Shown piece by piece: positions 1-5,485 of a stretch of DNA of 5,485 bases (its first letter is position 1; each line of letters opens with the position of its first letter). The DNA comes from an uncultured Candidatus Altimarinota bacterium (GTDB lineage: Bacteria; Patescibacteriota; Gracilibacteria; BD1-5; UBA6164). The stretch lies in assembly GCA_937864995.1 (NCBI GenBank), contig CALMDL010000325.1:1-5485 (forward strand), read 5' to 3'. The notes under the pieces are model-generated. The model was not told the origin of the DNA. It saw nothing but the letters and a program-made list of their open reading frames with translations, and did no database searches. A program made the position numbers and the translations under genes.

Positions 1-745
1 TAAAAAAGATAAGGTAAGACATGATAAATTGAAAGATATGTTTATTTCTATTTGATTAACAGAAGAAAAAATAGAAAAAATAGTTGAATTTATCAAATTT
101 TGAGAACAAAAAACAAGTAAAGAGATTTTGACATATTATTCACAATTTGATGGAGAATTGTTAAAAACTTGAATTGAAGAGTTAAATTTTTTATACAATT
201 GATTACTTTCTATTTGAGTAGATGAAAAAAATATCAAAATAAACCCTTCTATTTCTAGAGGATTAAATTATTATACTTGAACTGTATTTGAGACATTTAT
301 TGTATGAGCAGAAAATATGTGAAGTGTAAGTTCGTGAGGTAGATATGAAAATCTTGCTTCAAATTTCACAAAAAATAATTATCCATGAGTATGATGAAGT
401 ATAGGTTTATCTAGATTAATTGCAGTATTAAACAATATTTGAAAAATAGAAACATTTAGAAAAACTACTTCAAGAGTTATGATTGTAAATATGTGAAATG
501 ATACTTTAAACAATAATTTAAGTATTTTAAAAAAACTTAGACAATCATGAATTGCTTGTGAAATGTATCTTGATAGTGAATCAAAAATGCAAAAACAATT
601 GAAATATGCAAACAACAAAAAAATACAATATATTGTTATCTGTTGAAGTGAAGAATTAGCTTCAGATATATTACAATTAAAAAACTTAGATACTTGAGAA
701 CAATTGGAAATAAAACAATCTGAATTAATAGATTATATAAAATAA
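1..745 (+). CDS. hisS: Histidyl-tRNA synthetase, C-terminal 247 residues (5' end outside window; UGA read as Gly)
   Basis: Cytoplasmic class II aminoacyl-tRNA synthetase that charges tRNA-His with histidine. The frame begins at base 2 and is open to TAA at 743-745 only if TGA is sense. Residues 86-97 of the fragment read RGLNYYTGTVFE, the histidine-A signature. Residues 112-116 read GGRYE, the second histidine-binding signature. Residues 129-139 read GVGGSIGLSRL, class II motif 3 with its ATP-binding Arg. From about residue 155 to the end lies the alpha/beta anticodon-binding domain (SRVMIVN, LRQSGIACEMYLD, LKYANNKKIQYIVICG, LDTGEQLEI). Several glycines in these invariant motifs are encoded by TGA, which fixes the genetic code. 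By eye, about 17 Gly codons are TGA and 4 are GGA or GGT. The family is usually about 420 residues, so roughly 170 N-terminal residues, including motifs 1 and 2, lie upstream. The identification is firm. Confidence 0.96.
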
Positions 746-770
746 AAAAGAGACTTAAAAGTCTCTTTTT
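745..770. terminator. Bidirectional rho-independent terminator between hisS and the convergent pilin gene
   Basis: A perfect hairpin has an 11-bp stem (745-755 with 760-770) and a TAAA loop. It is flanked by an A-run on the left and a T-run on the right, so it gives a U-tract on either strand. The left arm starts at the last base of the hisS TAA stop. On the other strand it follows the pilin stop codon (778-780) by only a few bases. It therefore can end both converging transcripts. Confidence 0.85.
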
Positions 771-777
771 TATTTTA

Positions 778-1557
778 TTAAAATGTACAATCTGTATCAG
801 TTAAATCTCAAGTATCTTTATCAATTATTTGATATTTAATTGTAGATCAATCATTTTGAATTGCCTTACCTGATTCTCTAATTTCTAAACAACTTCTGTA
901 ATCTGTATTTTGCCAGTAAGTATTTGTAAGTGATCATAATATTACATCAATAGTTGTTCAATCACTAGTAGGTGTAAATGGATCTACAAATGTATAAGGT
1001 AGATTATGATTTTGGTCTCCAAAAATGAATTTATTTCTATTTGTAGTTCCATCTCAAACTCAAGCATGTATCTCAGCAGTTCAAGAACCTGGTTTAGTTA
1101 TAGCAAGCATTATACCAGGAAGTACATCTTGAGAAACAGATTTGTATGTACCATTTATTATTGCCATTGGATTATCTTCATTTTCTAAAGTTGCAGCCAT
1201 TTCATATTCTTGAGCATTTTTAGTTATAGAATACACATATGGTATTTTTGCTTTTGGATCAAAAGGTAATCTATCAAGTGTATTTAAACGAACATTTTGA
1301 TCAAATCTTCATTGTAAAACAATTCAAGTTCAATTATAAGTTAAATTAAAACTATCACCTGGAGGTGGATAATATCATCTTTTTTGTTTATAAACTTTTA
1401 GAGCAGAACCAATTTGAGCTAGGTCTGATTTTCTTTGAGAATCTCTTGAATCTCATAGATAACTACTATATGAAATAAATCAAATAGTACTAATTATAGC
1501 CAAAATAGTTACAGAAACTATAAGCTCTACAAAAGAGAATGCTTTTTTATTAATCAT
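778..1557 (-). CDS. Type IV pilin-like / pseudopilin protein with Glu at +5 (259 aa, UGA read as Gly)
   Basis: Secreted, inner-membrane-inserted pilin-like subunit of a type IV pilus or type II secretion-like machine. The start is the ATG at 1557-1555 and the stop is TAA at 780-778. The leader MINKKA is followed by FSFVELIVSVTILAIIS: a short basic leader, a predicted cut after Ala6, Glu at mature position +5, and one hydrophobic segment to about residue 28. Next comes the charged alpha-helix stretch SRDSQRKSDLAQIGSALKVY, then YYPPPG and LDRLPFDPKA..YVYS, a layout typical of PulG/PilA-like proteins from Patescibacteria (established pattern, recalled rather than searched). Cys223 and Cys257 near the end could form the C-terminal disulfide loop common in pilins. 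The gene lies 18 bases behind the LamG-domain gene, so it is probably cotranscribed from the promoter near 2952. No Shine-Dalgarno sequence is visible. Whether it is a major or minor pilin cannot be decided here. Confidence 0.9.
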
Positions 1558-1575
1558 ATCTTTTATTTTTATATT

Positions 1576-2937
1576 TTAATATTGTTTAAATTCTTTTATA
1601 TCTGTTTCTACTATATCATATCTTATACTTCTTTTACCTCATAACCATTTTTGAGAGAAGTAATTTTGAATTCATCTAATTTCATTTTCAGTAAGAGCAT
1701 GATTCCAAGAAATAAGTTCTCAAATTCATCATTTGAAATATGCTTTAACACTTCTACTAGACGCGGGGTATCATACATCCCGTAAAGTATCTCAAGTCTT
1801 TCAACTAACATTTCAATAATATATATTTCATAATCATCAGTACATATGTTCAGGCATTGGATCAACATGATCAATTTCATTTGCTAATACTCAGTTTAAA
1901 TAAATTTTTAATCTATTCTGACTATCTATAGGATTTCAATAATTATCAAAATGAGAACTATCTTGCACAATCATTATAAAATAAATAGTATTAGGTCTTA
2001 CTTCTCATAAATTAATTGATTTAAAAGTATGTCAACTATCCCGAGTATTTATTTCTCTATTAGTTGAACAAACTCATCAGAAATTATATGCTTTGTTGTG
2101 TACAGATGACCATACATCTCATCATTCAATTGAAAAGTTATATCAAATTGCTCATCAACCTTCTTCATAAATAATTTGCTTACTAGTCAAATCATCTGAT
2201 GTTTTAAATACTATTGCTAGTGATCTTTCAGTAAAATATCTTTCAGGGTGATTACATAATAAATCACTATTAAAGTCTCTATGTGCACTAAATCATAACA
2301 TTTGTTCTCAATTAAATTCAACCATTGGTTTTAAATTTAATCAGTCAATTGAATAATTAGGTAATAAAGATGTATAATTTGCAGTAGTTGGTAAATTTAT
2401 TTTATCTACAGCATCAGGGCGTCATCATCATGCAATATTTTTCCATACAGATATAGTTTGACCATCAATCATTCAACTATTACTATTATTTAATCAATTT
2501 ATATTAGTAGCGTCTAGATGTAATACTAAATTGTTTATTTCTGGTGGTTTTATATCATATCTAAGTATATCAATTTTTTTTGTAAACTCTCTTGTAAATG
2601 TTTTTCAAACAGCATTTGTTGGATCTACATTGTTACCATCTTTATCTACATATTTATATTTTTCATTTGTAGCTCAAGTTAAAACTTTGTATTCATTTGT
2701 AGATTGGTCTTTGAAAACATAAAATTTTTCATTTTCTTGAATTCAATCTATATTTAATCTTTTTAATATATTATCAGAATTTGATTTTAATATATATAAA
2801 TCAGTTTCTTTCTCATAATTATCAGAAACACTTTGATTATAATCTAAAACATTAACTATTCCTAGCATCGCAAAAGACAATATGAAAACTGCAATTATTA
2901 TTCAAGCAATTGTATCAGCTCTTTTATTATTTTTCAT
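1576..2937 (-). CDS. Membrane-anchored, pilin-like protein with C-terminal LamG/concanavalin A-like domain (453 aa, UGA read as Gly)
   Basis: The gene starts at ATG 2937-2935 and ends at TAA 1578-1576, one frame throughout if TGA is Gly. Residues 1-7 (MKNNKRA) are basic. Residues 8-31 form a single hydrophobic segment (DTIAGIIIAVFILSFAMLG). The protein resembles a prepilin with a cut after Ala7 but lacks Glu at +5, as some minor pilins do. Residues 32-130 are a polar stalk. From residue 137 to about 432 the sequence fits a LamG-like jelly roll: LVLHLDAT at the start, ISVWKNIAGGGRPDAV, a central LAIVFKTSDD strand, LKIYLNGVL, and the family-like ending IGELISWNHALTENEIRGIQ followed by NYFSQKW. 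Such domains often bind carbohydrate or mediate adhesion. The ligand cannot be read from sequence. It is the first gene of the minus-strand unit, ahead of the 259-residue pilin. The likely role is an extracellular adhesive minor pilin (inference). The domain call is by pattern, without a profile search. Confidence 0.87.
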
Positions 2938-2951
2938 TTTACAAAATGTTT

Positions 2952-2957
2952 AATATA
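2952..2957 (-). promoter_or_regulatory. Candidate -10 box for the LamG-domain gene
   Basis: TATATT on the minus strand, 14 bases before the ATG at 2937. Transcription would then start about 8 bases ahead of the gene. No convincing -35 box is seen. AT-rich sequence makes such matches easy by chance, and other TATATT-like hexamers lie just upstream. Confidence 0.35.
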
Positions 2958-2976
2958 AATAATATATATTCATTAA

Positions 2977-2982
2977 TATAAT
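2977..2982 (+). promoter_or_regulatory. Candidate -10 box (TATAAT) for the 214-aa pilin-like gene
   Basis: A perfect TATAAT lies 15 bases before the GTG start at 2998, which would put the transcript start about 8 bases ahead of it. No recognisable -35 element lies at the usual spacing. The match is to consensus, but the background is almost all A and T. Confidence 0.4.
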
Positions 2983-2997
2983 TAATTTTTACTAATT

Positions 2998-3642
2998 GTG
3001 AAATTTTTTAATAACAAAACTGCAATAACTCTTATAGAGCTTATAACTACAATAGCAATATCTTGAATATTGTTTCTTATTATATTTGTTTTTATAACAG
3101 ATAGCGTTGAAGAATTGGTTGATAATGATGTAAAAATTTGATCTATAGATGAATGATTTACATTTAAAGATACTATATGAAGATTTGTAAGATGAGGATA
3201 TAGTAATGTAAGAGTATTTACATGAATTACTGATCCAGCATATACATGAGCTACAAATCCAAATCCAAATCATGTTTTATATCTAAAAACTCTTGATTTA
3301 CAAAAGGGGATTTTAATATGAATAGTTGATATTGATACAAAAAAAATCCAAAGAAATTATGTTTATTGAGATAATTTTTTAGGTTATAGATATTTATCAA
3401 TTGAAGAAATGGCTGAGATAGATACAAATACATGAAAAATTTTTGAAAAAAAATTTACAAATGACAAGATATTTCAAAATATAAGAATGAGAGATTTTAG
3501 AGTAGAAACATATAATTGATGATATTTAGTTGATGTCTATTTTAGTGTTATAAATTTATTTGATGATACATTATTTGGTAAAGATTTTGCAGATTTCTTT
3601 GTAGATAAACTAGTTATTGATGAGTATAATTTAATTTATTAA
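2998..3642 (+). CDS. Type IV pilin-like protein with Glu at +5 (214 aa, GTG start, UGA read as Gly)
   Basis: The frame is closed upstream by TAA at 2983-2985. The only ordinary start codon before the signal segment is GTG at 2998, and TAA ends the gene at 3640-3642. Residues 1-9 (VKFFNNKTA, Met by initiation) are a short basic leader. They are followed by ITLIELITTIAISGILFLII, the prepilin N-methylation pattern with predicted cleavage after Ala9 and Glu at +5. The hydrophobic segment runs to about residue 34. The rest (residues 35-214) is a polar globular part with predicted beta-rich stretches (NVRVFTGITDP, GILIGIVDIDTKKI, GGYLVDVYFSVINLFDD) and no recognised domain or cysteine pair. By size and N-terminus it could be a PilW/GspJ-type minor pilin, but that assignment is only a possibility. 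It is followed after 10 bases by the F5/8C-domain gene, so the two form an operon and the products probably assemble together. No Shine-Dalgarno sequence is visible. Confidence 0.87.
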
Positions 3643-3652
3643 TTTCCTTTTC

Positions 3653-5317
3653 ATGAAAATAAAAAACAAAAATGCAAGTGTTTTTGTATATGTACTTATA
3701 CTGATAAATGTAGCACTTATTATAGGTTATGTAGTTTTTAATAATACATATATTTTAAACAACAATATAAATATATGAAAAAATGCTGAAGAAGTATTTT
3801 TAAAACTTTCAGATAAAGCAAATATAAATATAGAATCAGTTAGACAATATAATAGAAATTGAGGTTGATTTAGTGATAATATATCATGTCCTCAAAATAT
3901 AACTATGAGTTGAACTATAGATACTCAAAGTTGAATTACATCAGAAATGAACTATGATTTTGGTACTGTTTATTGTATTTTTTATTATCTATGAGAACCT
4001 TGAAGAATATATTTTGATGAAGATACTCAAAAATTTACTAGTGTATATTTTAAGTGAGAACTTAGGGATATAATAAATAAAGCTTTTATTGAAGGTGGTG
4101 AAATAGCTAATAGTGAGATAACATGATCTTGAAATCCACTTACAGCAAGTGATCAACCATGGAAATCTTTTGATAATAGTACTAACACTGAATATCAATC
4201 AAAAAGAGAGAATTATGGTTCTATTACTTATGATTTATGAAGCGAAAGAAAGTTATCTAAAATAATAATAGATAAAAAAATTAAATCAAATACTGCTTTT
4301 TGGGATAATGGTACTATATATTTTAAAAATCATTGAAATATGATTTTAAGAACTGATACTTTAATATGAATGAATGAGTTAAGTTCAAAAGTTATATTAT
4401 TAGATCATTCTTCATATGCAAGTGCTGAATGAATTCAATATATACAAATAAAATCTGATCAATTAGATGTATTTTTAAATGTAGCAGAGATATCTGTTTA
4501 TCTATTAGCTGAAACTTGAGAAACATGATGGGAGGCTGAAAGTACATTTAATGATTCAGATGATACATTTTTTAGTTTTGATAGTACTGGTGTAGGTTGA
4601 GATGATAATATAGATGATAACATGAATAGTGATAATTATAGATCAAGTTCAACTTGAGCATTATGATATCCATGAGATTATTTAGATGATGATATAACTC
4701 CAAGAACAACTATATTTTGAAATGTTTCTCCAAATACTAGTGATTATTTTAATATATTTTGGAATAATTATATTACAAATAAAATGATTAATGACAATGT
4801 TTATAATAATGATGATCCACTTAGAGTAGCAAAAATATGAGAAGTTGAGAGATGATATTTATTTTTTGATTTATTTTCTAAAACAGAACTACCTTTAAGT
4901 TATGATTTAAAAATAATAGAATTTGATAGAGATTCATATGAAAAAGAATATACTCTTTTACCAACTGCTATATATGAAACAAAAAATTTATCAGATAACT
5001 ATTGATATTTACAATTAGATTGAGATAATATGTCATTTTCTAGATATAAAACTTGAAAAGAATTTGAATTTGATTTCAAAAATAAAGATTATTCTGTATA
5101 TGTTACTAATAATTTAGAAACTAATATGGCTATAAGAATAACTTGAGAAGAAAGACCAACTTCTTGAGATCCACTTACAACATATTGAAGACAAATATAT
5201 ATAAATCCTATTGATGATTCAAAACCATGACTTATAGAAACTATTGCAAATCATATAATAATTGGTTGAGAAAAAAACTTTATCTGAGAAAATTTTAAAG
5301 TTATTTGAGCAAAATAA
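3653..5317 (+). CDS. Membrane-anchored, pilin-like protein with F5/8 type C (discoidin-like) domain (554 aa, UGA read as Gly)
   Basis: The gene starts at ATG 3653 and ends at TAA 5315-5317. About 33 glycines are TGA and 9 are GGT (counted by eye). Residues 1-8 (MKIKNKNA) are basic. Residues 9-29 (SVFVYVLILINVALIIGYVVF) form one membrane segment, pilin-like in position but without Glu at +5, and a PilX-like minor pilin is one reading. Residues 30-154 are a polar region with two cysteines. Residues 155-283 fit an F5/8 type C jelly roll: EITGSGNPLTASDQPW (Trp170), SFDNSTNTEYQS, ITYDLGS (193-197) with KLSKIIID, EGIQYIQIKSD (261-269), and the closing NVAEISVY. These domains commonly bind glycans or phospholipids. 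Residues 297-330 are very rich in Asp and Asn. Residues 340-554 are a further beta-rich region of unknown type. The likely role is a pilus-tip or surface adhesin (inference). It is the last gene of the plus-strand unit, followed directly by a terminator. Confidence 0.87.
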
Positions 5318-5342
5318 AAAAGAAGCCGTAGGCTTCTTTTTT
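5316..5342 (+). terminator. Rho-independent terminator of the plus-strand pilin-like unit
   Basis: A perfect 12-bp stem (5316-5327 with 5331-5342) closes on a GTA loop. Its core is GAAGCC/GGCTTC, followed by a T-run. The left arm starts inside the TAA stop of the preceding gene, the same arrangement as at the end of hisS. Confidence 0.88.
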
Positions 5343-5394
5343 ATTGCTTTACAAATTATTTTTTTTCAATACAATGCTTACCAATAATTTTTAA

Positions 5395-5400
5395 TATAAT
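5395..5400 (+). promoter_or_regulatory. Candidate -10 box (TATAAT) for the CNNM-like gene
   Basis: A perfect TATAAT ends 10 bases before the ATG at 5411, so the transcript would begin about 4 bases before the start codon. It lies after the upstream terminator, where a new promoter is expected. A clear -35 box is not seen. Confidence 0.42.
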
Positions 5401-5410
5401 ATTTACTAAA

Positions 5411-5485
5411 ATGGATCCTTTACTCATACTTTTGTTTATTTGTTTATTTGCAATGTCAGCATTTTTTTCTTGAAGTGAATTAGCA
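5411..5485 (+). CDS. CNNM/DUF21 (CorC-, hemolysin-like) membrane protein, first 25 codons only
   Basis: The visible part begins MDPLLILLFICLFAMSAFFS and continues GSELA: a short polar start, one hydrophobic membrane helix, then AFFSGSELA. This is the opening signature of the DUF21/CNNM transmembrane domain (usually AFFSGSE[IT]AL). Full-length members carry a DUF21 membrane domain, a CBS pair and often a CorC_HlyC domain, and are linked to Mg2+ or other divalent cation transport. The Gly in FSGSE is coded by TGA, in agreement with code 25. The gene runs off the window, so the later domains cannot be checked. It follows a terminator and has its own candidate promoter, so it is probably not part of the pilin unit. 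Confidence 0.8.

Larger units (their letters stand above)
2938..2997. promoter_or_regulatory. Divergent promoter region between the two pilin-like units
   Basis: This is the only space between the divergently transcribed units, 60 bases of nearly pure A+T. Both promoters must lie here or inside the neighbouring coding starts. Shared regulation of the two arms is therefore plausible (inference). No convincing inverted-repeat operator could be picked out against the AT-rich background. Confidence 0.6.

Noticed and set aside
379..618. Minus-strand frame opposite hisS
   Set aside because: Lies antisense to the conserved HisS motif 3 and anticodon-binding region.
1..745. hisS as a decayed pseudogene with many in-frame stops
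   Set aside because: Every interruption is TGA, none is TAA or TAG, and they fall on conserved glycines. Decay would give all three stops at random sites and frameshifts.
1623..1880. Minus-strand open frame of 85 codons beginning MKLIMLIQCL
   Set aside because: It is in a different frame from the 453-residue LamG-domain gene, which covers it completely and shows conserved domain ending motifs there. It is a shadow frame that looks plausible only because standard-code stops break the true frame.
2531..2722. Plus-strand frame of 63 codons inside the LamG-domain gene
   Set aside because: Antisense shadow of the coding strand. It has hydrophobic composition from AT-rich codons and no motif.
2938..2997. 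Possible operator palindrome in the divergent region
   Set aside because: Short A/T-only inverted repeats are expected by chance in sequence of this composition, and none is long or contains G or C.
2992..3433. Minus-strand open frames over the 214-residue pilin-like gene
   Set aside because: They have low-complexity translations rich in Ser, Tyr, Lys and Ile, no family features, and lie opposite a gene with a clear prepilin signature.
3989..4198. Minus-strand frame of 69 codons opposite the F5/8C-domain gene
   Set aside because: Antisense to the start of the discoidin-like domain, with no motif of its own.
1..5485. UGA = Trp (Mycoplasma-type code 4)
   Set aside because: HisS positions with TGA are invariant Gly, not Trp, and TGG is used for Trp elsewhere (for example Trp170 in the F5/8C protein).

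Overview
This window comes from a bacterium that reads UGA as glycine (genetic code 25). That code is known from the candidate phyla Gracilibacteria (BD1-5) and Absconditabacteria (SR1), within the Patescibacteria/CPR. The evidence is internal. Read with the standard code, every gene is shattered. Read with UGA = Gly, the whole window resolves into long, tightly packed genes. In the histidyl-tRNA synthetase fragment, in-frame UGA codons sit exactly where the family has invariant glycines (the RGLxYYTG, GGRYE and GGSIGL signatures). All five visible stop codons are TAA, and TGG is used separately for Trp. The DNA is very AT-rich. The sequence does not separate the two phyla.

Layout. (1) 1-745, plus strand: C-terminal part of hisS, ending in a hairpin that serves as a bidirectional terminator. 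(2) 778-2937, minus strand: a two-gene transcription unit. The first gene encodes a 453-residue membrane-anchored protein with a LamG/concanavalin A-like domain. The second encodes a 259-residue type IV pilin-like protein (pseudopilin-like, Glu at +5). (3) 2938-2997: a 60-bp divergent promoter region. (4) 2998-5317, plus strand: a second two-gene unit encoding a 214-residue pilin-like protein with Glu at +5 and a 554-residue membrane-anchored protein with an F5/8 type C (discoidin-like) domain, followed by a strong hairpin terminator. (5) 5411 to the end: the first 25 codons of a CNNM/DUF21 (CorC-like) membrane protein.

The four central genes look like one functional island: minor-pilin or pilin-like subunits, two of which carry large extracellular domains of folds that commonly bind carbohydrate. 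The natural reading (inference) is a type IV pilus or pseudopilus with adhesive tip subunits. That would suit the epibiotic or predatory, host-attached life known for cultured members of these phyla. None of the visible start codons has a clear Shine-Dalgarno sequence, and TATAAT-like -10 boxes lie only about 10-15 bases from three starts, which suggests leaderless or very short-leader mRNAs. No mobile element, CRISPR array, tRNA or rRNA was seen.
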